From Sphingobacteriaceae bacterium (GTDB lineage: Bacteria > Bacteroidota > Bacteroidia > Sphingobacteriales > Sphingobacteriaceae), in assembly GCA_017745075.1 (NCBI GenBank), contig JAGIAD010000028.1, positions 407,171-471,170 of the forward strand: DNA of 64,000 bases. The letters are read 5' to 3'. Position numbers and translations under genes: made by a program. A model generated the notes under the pieces. That model was given only the letters and a program-made list of their open reading frames with translations. It made no database searches and was not told the origin of the DNA. Numbering within the stretch: the stretch's first letter is position 1; every line of letters starts with the position of its first letter. Shown here in pieces: positions 51,484 to 59,300 of this stretch.

Positions 51484-53853
51484 TTATTCATATTTTAATG
51501 CATCAATGGGGTTTGCTTTTGCCACTTTAACAGACTGTACACTAACCGTAAGTATGGCGATGATAACCGATAAAGCAATGGCCATAATAAAGGGCAATGC
51601 AGATATAGGGATGCGGTATTCAAAAGCCGAAAGCCATTTATTTACAATGATATATGCCAATGGAAACGCTATGAGATTGGCAATAGCAACCAACTTTATA
51701 AAGTCTTTATTTAACAGCACGAGGATATTGCCAGTGCTGGCACCTAAAACTTTACGGATGCTGATTTCTTTTTTACGTTGCTCAGCCATAAAAAGTGCCA
51801 GACCTAATAATCCTAAGCAAGAAATGAAAATGGCAAAACCACCAAACCAGTTTGAAAGTGTACCCAAAAGTTTTTCATTTTTAAATTTTACTTCAAAAGC
51901 TTCATTCACAAATTTGCGGTTAACAGGGTAATTAGGCTCCATTTGCTTAACTAAAGCATCAATTTTAGCCAGTGATGAACTGATGTTTTGATTTGGATTT
52001 AACCGTACAACGATAACCCTTGCATCGTCATTTTGATTTATCCTGAAAATCATTGGGGCCACTCTTTGATAGGCACTTTCTATTACAAAATCTTTTACTA
52101 CGCCTACTGTAGTTAGTTTTTTACCCCAGAATGTAATCACCTTCCCAATCGGGTTCTTTAATCCCATCATTCTCACAGCCGCTTCGTTTAACAATATGCT
52201 AGCTGTATCATTAGGAAATTTGACAGAGAACTCCCTGCCGCTAACCATCTTTGTTCCAATAGTTTCAACAAAATCATATCCTATTGACCTGTAGTTAAAA
52301 GAAATAGTCTCGTTCGGATTTTTACCTTCCCAGTTTACGCCCGTAGTATTATTTCCACCTTCCGTAAAATCTGTACTAAAAGAAGTAACATTGCTTACAG
52401 CGCCTGATGCTAATAATTGAGTTTTAAGCAATTCCAATTTAACGGCATCATTTACCTTACCTGATACCGCTATTTGAATTAAATTGGATTGATCGTAACC
52501 AATCGGCTTGTTTTTAACATAATTAAGCTGTTGATAAATCACTGCAGTACAAACAATTAAACTTGCAGCAAAAACAAATTGGCCAACAACCAATATTTTT
52601 CTCACCGAAGTGGATGAATCTGCTTTAAGTGTGAAGCCTTTTAAAACCTTGATTGGCTCAAAAGAAGACAGGTACAGTGCCGGGTAACTACCTGCAATAA
52701 ATCCGGTTAAAACCATTAGCCCCAATAATGCTAACCAAAACAGGCCATTATAATAGTTGATGGTTAGTTTAATATCTAACAACCCATTAAAGTATGGCAA
52801 ACTAACCTCAATTAGGATAAAAGCTAAAACTGTGGCAATAAATGTGATGAGCAGGGATTCTAAAAAAAACTGGTTAATTAACGATTTACGCGTTGATCCG
52901 ATTGCTTTACGAACGCCAACTTCTTTTGCCCTATGCTCTGAGCGTGCCGTAGATAAATTCATAAAATTTACACAGGCAATTAACAATATGCAAAAGGCCA
53001 GCAATAAAAATATTTTAAGTTGATCTATTTTGCCCCCTACCGATTTACCGTTTACAAAATCATCATATAAATGCCATTTGGTTAAAGGGTGTAATAAAGC
53101 TACTGACAAATTATCTTTCTGATTACGTTTGTAAATATCATGCATCAAATCATTTGCAGCAGTGAAAAAGTTGTTATCCTTTAATTGAACAAGCGTTAAA
53201 CACATATTATTTCCCCAACTAACTTCTTTAATCCAGGGTTCCCGTTTTTCGAACAGTGCCCAAGGCATTATACACTCAAAAGCCAAACTACTATTGGCTG
53301 GTACATCCTCTATTACGGCTTCAACCTTTAATACATCCTGATTTTCCAACTTTACCATTTTATTAACAGGATCTTCATTTCCAAATAGTTTTGTAGCAAA
53401 AGACTTGGTAAGGATGATGGTATTTACATCTTTTAAAACTTTTGTAGCATTACCTTCAAGAAATTTATAATCCAATATTTTAATAAAATTCTGGTCGGCA
53501 AATATTGCACTGCTATTTATTTTATTATCACCAACAGTAATGAGTTGTTTCCTCGGATAAGTAGTGTGAGAAGCATACTTAACCCCTGGGATTTTTTCCT
53601 GAACTTCTTTAGCCATTACATTAGGTGTCCAGCTCCAGCTGAAAGTTTTACCATTTGCCACCATATTCTGATAAACTACATAGGTTTTATCATGATTGGA
53701 GAACTGTTTATCGTAACCCCACTCATAAGCAACATAAAGCAATAAAACCATACAGCTGGCCAAACCAATGGCCAATCCCCCAATATTAATTAAGGAGAAG
53801 GCCTTGTTTTTCCAAAGGTTTCGCAATGCGATTTTTAAGTTTAATCTGAACAT
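51484..53853 (-). CDS. Array permease 7, MacB/FtsX type (789 residues)
   Basis: The first permease in transcription order. TM1 is residues ~20-42, the first periplasmic domain ~43-277, TM2 279-299, coupling motif AKEVGVRKAIGSTRKSL (309-325), TM3 ~327-350, TM4 ~371-395, TM5 ~419-441, the second periplasmic domain ~445-665 and three C-terminal TMs with KKEISIRKVLGASTGNI. It ends NPIDALKYE. By analogy to MacB and other type VII ABC proteins it would transmit ATPase motion to the periplasm, not carry substrate across the inner membrane. The ATPase gene lies 252 bp upstream. Confidence 0.9.
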   Translation of the reverse strand: MFRLNLKIALRNLWKNKAFSLINIGGLAIGLASCMVLLLYVAYEWGYDKQFSNHDKTYVVYQNMVANGKTFSWSWTPNVMAKEVQEKIPGVKYASHTTYPRKQLITVGDNKINSSAIFADQNFIKILDYKFLEGNATKVLKDVNTIILTKSFATKLFGNEDPVNKMVKLENQDVLKVEAVIEDVPANSSLAFECIMPWALFEKREPWIKEVSWGNNMCLTLVQLKDNNFFTAANDLMHDIYKRNQKDNLSVALLHPLTKWHLYDDFVNGKSVGGKIDQLKIFLLLAFCILLIACVNFMNLSTARSEHRAKEVGVRKAIGSTRKSLINQFFLESLLITFIATVLAFILIEVSLPYFNGLLDIKLTINYYNGLFWLALLGLMVLTGFIAGSYPALYLSSFEPIKVLKGFTLKADSSTSVRKILVVGQFVFAASLIVCTAVIYQQLNYVKNKPIGYDQSNLIQIAVSGKVNDAVKLELLKTQLLASGAVSNVTSFSTDFTEGGNNTTGVNWEGKNPNETISFNYRSIGYDFVETIGTKMVSGREFSVKFPNDTASILLNEAAVRMMGLKNPIGKVITFWGKKLTTVGVVKDFVIESAYQRVAPMIFRINQNDDARVIVVRLNPNQNISSSLAKIDALVKQMEPNYPVNRKFVNEAFEVKFKNEKLLGTLSNWFGGFAIFISCLGLLGLALFMAEQRKKEISIRKVLGASTGNILVLLNKDFIKLVAIANLIAFPLAYIIVNKWLSAFEYRIPISALPFIMAIALSVIIAILTVSVQSVKVAKANPIDALKYE

Positions 53854-54105
53854 ATTTTTTGATGTTAAGGGTCACAAGATTGAAGGTAGAGGGCTTAAGA
53901 TGCAGGGTTGGGTGCATAAACCATATGTCATCCATCTGCCTTTAAGTCTTTTACCTTACCAGCGCCAGTCCAAAATCCCCCCATCCGGGGAAGATTATTG
54001 GCGGCTATCATTAACTAAACTAAAATTTCTTTTGGGTTTAAAGGTCTAGGGCCAATGGTTAAGGTAAGTTTAACCTAATACCCTAAACTTCTTCACCTTA
54101 AACCG
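53854..54105. other. Longest spacer of the array (252 bp)
   Basis: No gene. It holds degenerate GGTTGGGTGC/AAGGTAGAGGG units, a small CCCCC/CGGGG hairpin near 53977-53989 and a TTAAGGT palindrome near its right end. An internal promoter for the permeases cannot be excluded. Confidence 0.4.
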
Positions 54106-54804
54106 TTAAATCAGTTCTTCGCTCCGGCTTTTATTGATCTTTTCGGATATCACATGACCATCTTTGAGGTTAATGATCCGGTTGGAAAAACTGGCGTCGT
54201 GACTGGAGTGTGTAACCATTACAATCGTGGTTCCGGTTTCGTTCAACTCGCAGAGCAGTTCCATTACTTCGTTACCATGCGAGCTATCCAAATTTCCTGT
54301 CGGCTCATCGGCCAGAACCAGTTTAGGTTTGGTTACCAATGCCCTTGCCACTGCTACACGCTGCTGCTGACCGCCCGATAACTGTTGAGGGAAGTGTCCG
54401 CTACGATTTACTATGTTCATTCTTTCGATGATCTCGTTTACCAGTTTTTTGCGTTCGCCAGCTGCTATTTTATTGTAGATCAGGGGCAATTCGATGTTTT
54501 CAAAAACGGTTAACTCATCAATCAGGTTAAAATTCTGGAAAACAAAACCCATATTTCTTTTACGGAAATTTGAGCGTTCCCTATCATTTAAGGTTAAAAG
54601 TTCCGTATCGATAAACTTGTAGCTACCGCTTTCAGGCTTATCCAATAAACCCATCACATTTAACAGGGTAGATTTTCCACAGCCTGATGGCCCCATTATG
54701 GAAACAAACTCGCCGGCAGCAACCTGAAGGTTTATTCCATTGAGGGCCGTTGTTTCTACTTCTTCAGTTTTGTAAACTTTTTCCAGATTTTCTATTTTAA
54801 TCAT
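54106..54804 (-). CDS. ABC ATPase 1 of the permease array (MacB/LolD type)
   Basis: A 232-residue ATPase with canonical motifs: Walker A GPSGCGKST (38-46), Q-loop FVFQNFNLIDELTVFENI, signature LSGGQQQRVAVARAL, Walker B LVLADEPTGNLD and H-loop VTHSSHD. It lies between the adaptor gene and permease 7, and is the likely main motor for the array. Upstream sits an unusual set of 14-bp and 7-bp tandem repeats that separates it from the adaptor gene. Confidence 0.92.
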   Translation of the reverse strand: MIKIENLEKVYKTEEVETTALNGINLQVAAGEFVSIMGPSGCGKSTLLNVMGLLDKPESGSYKFIDTELLTLNDRERSNFRKRNMGFVFQNFNLIDELTVFENIELPLIYNKIAAGERKKLVNEIIERMNIVNRSGHFPQQLSGGQQQRVAVARALVTKPKLVLADEPTGNLDSSHGNEVMELLCELNETGTTIVMVTHSSHDASFSNRIINLKDGHVISEKINKSRSEELI

Positions 54805-54822
54805 AGTATCAAGTGTTATGCT

Positions 54823-54878
54823 AGTATCAAGTATTTAGTATCAGGTACTTAGTACCAAGTATTTCGTATCGGGTATCA
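54823..54878 (-). repeat. Four degenerate 14-bp tandem repeats
   Basis: AGTATCAAGTATTT, AGTATCAGGTACTT, AGTACCAAGTATTT, CGTATCGGGTATCA, ending 18 bp before the ATPase 1 start codon. Confidence 0.75.
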
Positions 54879-54925
54879 AGACCTGATTATATTATTATTA
54901 TTAATTTTATAGCCCATTATTTAAA

Positions 54926-54988
54926 AAACTCCAAACTCCAAACTCCAAACTCCAAACTCCAAACTCCAAACTCCAAACTCCAAACTCC
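54926..54988 (-). repeat. Nine perfect AAACTCC 7-bp tandem repeats
   Basis: Nine exact copies (63 bp) plus one degenerate unit, 10 bp past the adaptor stop codon. On the transcribed strand the unit reads GGAGTTT. Copy number is likely to vary by slippage. Confidence 0.9.
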
Positions 54989-54998
54989 AAACGCTAAC

Positions 54999-56243
54999 CT
55001 ATTTATTAATATCCACCTGATCGTATTGGTTAAACTGGTCGTATGAAGAGGTAATCACTTCATCGCCTTTTTGCAGGCCATCCAATATTTCATAGTAGAG
55101 ATAATTTTTTCTGCCAATTTTTACGTTTTTCTTAACCGCTTTGCCATTAGTTACCACAAATACCCATGAACCGCCTGTGCTTTGGAAAAACTGTCCCTGT
55201 GCCAAAAGCAACGATTTGCTGTTATCAGATAAAGTCAATTTGGTCTGTAATGATAAACCACGGCGTAAACCTTCGGGCGCGGCACCTTTAAATACCATTT
55301 CTACCTGGAACTGGCCTGCAGTAACCTCCGGAATTACTTTGCTCACTGTTAAGTTATAGGTTTTGCCGTTAAATTCGCAACTCGCAGTTTGCCCCTCTTT
55401 AACCCTGTTGATATAATATTCATCCACTCCGGCCTGAAGTTTATAACCCTGTAAAACATCGATTTTGCCGATCATTTCATTGGCGTTATAAGATTTACCG
55501 ATTACAGGGTCGTAAGACGACAATTTACCCGAAACAGGTGCTTTAATCGTCATGTTTTCAATGTTTTTGCGGATCATTTCCAAACTTTCGTTCATCTGCC
55601 CCATCGATTGGTCGATCTGCGCCAGCTGCATTTTTCTGCTCTGGTTTTCCTGCTTAACGGCCTGACGAACAATTTTCAGTTTGCCCTGGTAATATTCAAA
55701 ATCCTGACTCGATTTGTTAAACTCCTGAAGCGTAATTACTTTCTTTGCAAAAAGCGAACTGTCCAATCTGTATTGGCGTGTTGCCGTTCTCAAGTTGTTT
55801 TCTACATCTAAAATATCCTGGTTGAGCACCCTTTGGTTCTGTTCTAGATCTAATCTTGACTTACGCAACTGGTTAATCTGCTCGGTAGCCGCTGTTTGGC
55901 TCGAAGTATAACTCAACATTGCGTTTGAGTTGGAGATTCTTAACAAAGGTGTTCCTTTAACAACTGAAGCACCGTTTTCGGTAAAAATTTGGGCAACCGT
56001 ACCACCTTCTGAAGAACTTACAATTACCGAAGTTAGGGGAACAACACTGGCGTTTAATAAAACTACATCTTCAAAATCTCCATATTCAACTTTACTAATG
56101 GTTAATTTATCGGCATCGGCGCTATAAACTTTTTTAAGGGATAAAGTATAACCATAAATCACAACCGCTACAAAAGCAATCGCGCCACCAATAATCAACA
56201 GGGTTTTAGTGCTAAATCTTTTCTTCTCTATTTTTTTGTCCAT
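54999..56243 (-). CDS. HlyD/MacA-type periplasmic adaptor
   Basis: A 414-residue membrane-fusion protein. One N-terminal TM (residues ~13-33) is followed by a biotinyl-lipoyl half (GGTVAQIFTENGASVVKGTP), a long coiled coil (~115-230, rich in Gln, Leu and Arg), the second lipoyl half (MTIKAPVSGKLSSYDPVIGK) and beta-barrel and membrane-proximal domains to KGDEVITSSYDQF. It would bridge inner-membrane permeases to an outer-membrane channel; no TolC-like gene is in the window. It is the first gene of the array operon, 30 bp downstream of a sigma-54-like promoter. Confidence 0.92.
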   Translation of the reverse strand: MDKKIEKKRFSTKTLLIIGGAIAFVAVVIYGYTLSLKKVYSADADKLTISKVEYGDFEDVVLLNASVVPLTSVIVSSSEGGTVAQIFTENGASVVKGTPLLRISNSNAMLSYTSSQTAATEQINQLRKSRLDLEQNQRVLNQDILDVENNLRTATRQYRLDSSLFAKKVITLQEFNKSSQDFEYYQGKLKIVRQAVKQENQSRKMQLAQIDQSMGQMNESLEMIRKNIENMTIKAPVSGKLSSYDPVIGKSYNANEMIGKIDVLQGYKLQAGVDEYYINRVKEGQTASCEFNGKTYNLTVSKVIPEVTAGQFQVEMVFKGAAPEGLRRGLSLQTKLTLSDNSKSLLLAQGQFFQSTGGSWVFVVTNGKAVKKNVKIGRKNYLYYEILDGLQKGDEVITSSYDQFNQYDQVDINK

Positions 56244-56272
56244 GTGTTCGGTTGTAAATCTGTTTTCCTTTA

Positions 56273-56288
56273 TACCAAGCTTGTGCCA
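56273..56288 (-). promoter_or_regulatory. Sigma-54-like promoter before the adaptor gene
   Basis: On the minus strand TGGCAC-AAGCT-TGGTA: the -24 box is perfect and the -12 box (consensus TTGCA) has two mismatches at correct spacing. The predicted start is about 18 bases before the adaptor ATG. Confidence 0.6.
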
Positions 56289-56351
56289 AAAGCCAAAACA
56301 ATATTTAAAATACTAATAATCAATAAATTACAACTTGGTTTATTTTTTACA

Positions 56352-56388
56352 TGTTCATTATCGGACAGTTGATGTGCGTGAGCGGACA
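56352..56388. promoter_or_regulatory. Two enhancer-like dyad sites
   Basis: TGTTC-N6-GGACA (56352-56367) and TGTGC-N6-GGACA (56373-56388), 21 bp apart centre to centre and thus on the same DNA face, 80-115 bp upstream of the sigma-54-like promoter and 34-70 bp upstream of the regulator gene. They are likely binding sites for the NtrC-type regulator. Confidence 0.65.
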
Positions 56389-56421
56389 GTTTTATTACTT
56401 TAGCACATCAAATTTCAAATT

Positions 56422-57792
56422 ATGCTTGACGCCACAGTTTTAATTATCGATGATGACGACGATATCCTGCTAAGTGCCCGTTTGTTCTTAAAACAACAGG
56501 TAAAGCAGGTAATTACCTGTAAATCTCCTAAAGAAATCAATATTCTACTGAGTAAAAATGAAGTAGACATCATTTTGCTCGATATGAATTACCAAAAAGG
56601 CGCGAGTGACGGTCGCGAGGGTTTGTATTGGCTCGAACACATTTTATCTATCGATAAAGATTATGTGGTCATCCTGATGACGGCTTTTGGAAACGTAGAA
56701 CTTGCGGTTAAAGCGATCAAAAAAGGCGCTACAGATTTTATTTTGAAACCCTGGGAAAATGAAAAACTTTTCGCAACCATTTCTGCAGCATCTAAACTCC
56801 GCGAATCGACCAGAAAAGTAAAAAAACTCGAAAAAATACATTCTTCCCTTCAAAAAGATCTTACACGTGGCTTTGAGAATATTGTTGGTGAGGCCGATGG
56901 CATTAAACAGTTGCAGGCCACCTTGTTCAAAGTTGCCCCAACAGATGCCAATGTACTTATCTTAGGCGAAAACGGAACGGGAAAACAGGTTTTCGCGCAC
57001 GAAATCCATCGACATTCGCAAAGGAAAAACCAGGTTTTTATGCATGTGGATTTAGGCTCCCTAAATGAAAATTTATTCGAAAGTGAGCTCTTCGGCTATG
57101 CCAAAGGTGCTTTTACCGATGCAAAAGAGGATAAGCCCGGCCGTTTCGAACTGGCCGATGGCGGAACAATATTTTTAGATGAGATCGGAAATTTAAGCCT
57201 TCCTCTGCAGGCAAAACTGTTAAGCATTCTGCAGAACCGAACCGTGATCCGTTTGGGCGAAAGTAGAGAACGTAAGGTAAATGTACGATTAATCACCGCT
57301 ACAAACATGCCTCTAAACGAAATGGTGACTAAAAATACTTTCAGGCAGGATTTGCTTTTCCGCATCAACACTGTTGAACTCCTGTTGCCTCCATTACGGA
57401 AACGTGGAACAGATATTTTACTTTTAGCCAATCATTTTATGCAGGTTTTCAGTTCAAAATACCATAAAGAAATCCGTAAATTGAACCATAAAGCAGAAGA
57501 TTTGCTTTTAAGTTATAAATGGCCTGGCAATGTGCGCGAATTGCAGCATGTTTTAGAGCGTGCAGTAATTATGAGTGATGGGAATGAAATTTCAGAAGAT
57601 GATTTACAATTGAGTCCGCAACGTTTTGCACAAAACAACTCCATCCCTGATGAAATGGCCCTCGAGGATATGGAAAAAATGATGGTACAGAAAGCAATAG
57701 ACAAACACAAAGGCAATATATCTAAAGCCGCAGCCGAACTGGGCTTAACAAGGGCTGCACTTTACAGAAGAATCGAAAAATTTGGAATATAA
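56422..57792 (+). CDS. NtrC-type sigma-54 response regulator
   Basis: A 456-residue enhancer-binding protein. The receiver domain (1-125) has the phosphorylation site Asp54 (IILLDMNYQKG). The AAA+ domain (about 152-380) has Walker A GENGTGKQ (182-189), Walker B TIFLDEI (249-255) and LITATN. The sigma-54 contact loop reads GAFTDA (229-234) instead of the common GAFTGA. The C-terminal Fis-type helix-turn-helix is NISKAAAELGLTRAALYRRI. Divergent from the array and followed by its kinase 67 bp later, it is the obvious activator of the array and perhaps of itself. Confidence 0.93.
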   Translation: MLDATVLIIDDDDDILLSARLFLKQQVKQVITCKSPKEINILLSKNEVDIILLDMNYQKGASDGREGLYWLEHILSIDKDYVVILMTAFGNVELAVKAIKKGATDFILKPWENEKLFATISAASKLRESTRKVKKLEKIHSSLQKDLTRGFENIVGEADGIKQLQATLFKVAPTDANVLILGENGTGKQVFAHEIHRHSQRKNQVFMHVDLGSLNENLFESELFGYAKGAFTDAKEDKPGRFELADGGTIFLDEIGNLSLPLQAKLLSILQNRTVIRLGESRERKVNVRLITATNMPLNEMVTKNTFRQDLLFRINTVELLLPPLRKRGTDILLLANHFMQVFSSKYHKEIRKLNHKAEDLLLSYKWPGNVRELQHVLERAVIMSDGNEISEDDLQLSPQRFAQNNSIPDEMALEDMEKMMVQKAIDKHKGNISKAAAELGLTRAALYRRIEKFGI

Positions 57793-57845
57793 GCTCAAAG
57801 CTAAAAGACCAAAGGTTAAAGCTTTAGTCTCTCAGCTTTGAGCTT
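57791..57845 (+). other. Hairpin between regulator and kinase genes
   Basis: Perfect 12-base arms AAGCTCAAAGCT and AGCTTTGAGCTT start in the regulator stop codon; inner AAAGACC/TTTAGTCT can extend the stem. No T-tract follows, so it may limit read-through into, or the decay of, the kinase message. Confidence 0.6.
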
Positions 57846-57859
57846 TCAGCTTAAAAAAC

Positions 57860-59215
57860 ATGTTTTACCAGCGCTTTACCTTCCGTTTAATACTTCGCCT
57901 AGTGCTGATCAATCTGCTGGGCTACCTTTTATTTTACCTGATCAAAAACACCCAGTTATGGTTTACCATTATAGGCGTTTCTTTAATTTTATTGGGCACC
58001 ATTATTTCTCTTTATTACTACATCAATCAGATCAGATCAGACATTAACCGTTTCATTTTGGCCGTAAAGACGCGCGATCATACCTTAAATTTCAAAAACA
58101 AGGCAACAAGTGGCAGTTTTCCGGAACTTTACGAATCGTTCAGCGATATTTTAAAGGTACATAAGCAGATCAGGTTGGAGCATGAAGCCATGTTTCAGCT
58201 CATCAAAACCATTTTGGAGCAGGTTCCTGTCGGCGTTATCGTGGTTAACAATACAACGGAAGAACAAAATGAAGAAATTGCTTTTTTTAATCAGGCAGCT
58301 TCAAATCTTTTGGCGGTACCGGCTTATAAATACTGGCACAGGCTAAAACAACACCTTCCGACATTTTCAAAAGAGATCGATCAGATTTTAAACGGTGGAA
58401 AAAGATTTCTTGAATTAAAAATCCAGGATAAACTGATCCAGCTTTCTACCGAAGTTATCCCTTTAAACCTTTACGGAAAAAATTATACAATCATCAGTTT
58501 CCAGAACATCAAAGACGAAATTGAGCAGAAAGAAACCGAGGCATGGAACCGGTTGATCGGTGTGATTTCACACGAAATCCTGAACTCCATTACTCCCATC
58601 AGTTCATTATCGGATACAATCAATAAAATGGTAACCGATAAAAAGAACCTCACCGAAGATGAAATGGATGACCTGAAAACGGCCTTAAAAACCATTCAGC
58701 GACGTTCGTCAGGCTTATTGGATTTCGTGAAAGATTACCGTTTAATTGCCGAACTGCCAACGCCCAACCTGCAATCGCATACCATTGGCGAAATATTGAA
58801 GCATATTAAAGTTTTGATGCAGCCATTTGCAAGGGTTAAAAATGTGGTTTTGGATGTAGAACAGACTTCTTCAAAAATAACCTTACAACTCGATTTAAAA
58901 TTGATAGAGCAGGTATTGATCAACCTGATAACAAACAGTATCTACGCAGTAGAAAACAGGGAAATGCCGCACATCAATGTCAATTACAGGCTGGAAAACA
59001 CCAAACTCTATATCGATGTGAGCGATAACGGAAAGGGAATTGATGCCGACGACCTTGAGAAGATTTTTGTGCCATTTTACACCACCAGAAAAAATGGATC
59101 AGGCATCGGATTAACCATCAGCCGCAATATTATGAAAATGCATAAGGGTAGCATAGAGGTGGTTTCCACACCTAACGAAGGCACTACTTTTTCGCTTGTA
59201 TTCAATTACGTTTGA
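57860..59215 (+). CDS. Membrane histidine kinase for the NtrC-type regulator
   Basis: A 451-residue kinase with two TMs (about residues 10-28 and 33-54) separated by almost no periplasmic loop, so the signal is probably sensed in the membrane or cytosol. A HAMP-like stretch and a PAS-like domain (~112-215, VPVGVIVVNNTTEEQNEE) precede the dimerisation helix with His238 (VISHEILNSITPISSL). ATP-binding motifs are INLITNSIYAVEN, VSDNGKGID and NGSGIGLTISRNIM. It would phosphorylate the preceding regulator. Short inner-membrane loops are typical of envelope-stress or antibiotic-sensing kinases; this is inference. Confidence 0.92.
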   Translation: MFYQRFTFRLILRLVLINLLGYLLFYLIKNTQLWFTIIGVSLILLGTIISLYYYINQIRSDINRFILAVKTRDHTLNFKNKATSGSFPELYESFSDILKVHKQIRLEHEAMFQLIKTILEQVPVGVIVVNNTTEEQNEEIAFFNQAASNLLAVPAYKYWHRLKQHLPTFSKEIDQILNGGKRFLELKIQDKLIQLSTEVIPLNLYGKNYTIISFQNIKDEIEQKETEAWNRLIGVISHEILNSITPISSLSDTINKMVTDKKNLTEDEMDDLKTALKTIQRRSSGLLDFVKDYRLIAELPTPNLQSHTIGEILKHIKVLMQPFARVKNVVLDVEQTSSKITLQLDLKLIEQVLINLITNSIYAVENREMPHINVNYRLENTKLYIDVSDNGKGIDADDLEKIFVPFYTTRKNGSGIGLTISRNIMKMHKGSIEVVSTPNEGTTFSLVFNYV

Positions 59216-59300
59216 TCATGTGAATGTTTTTTTGACCTAAAAAACAAAACAAAACCCGTTTTGATATGCTTTTAATGTTGTAGATACATCATATACAAGC

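Noticed and set aside
53768..54049. A 93-codon frame across the permease 7 start and spacer
   Set aside because: It is mostly antisense to permease 7 and continues into repeat-like spacer text.
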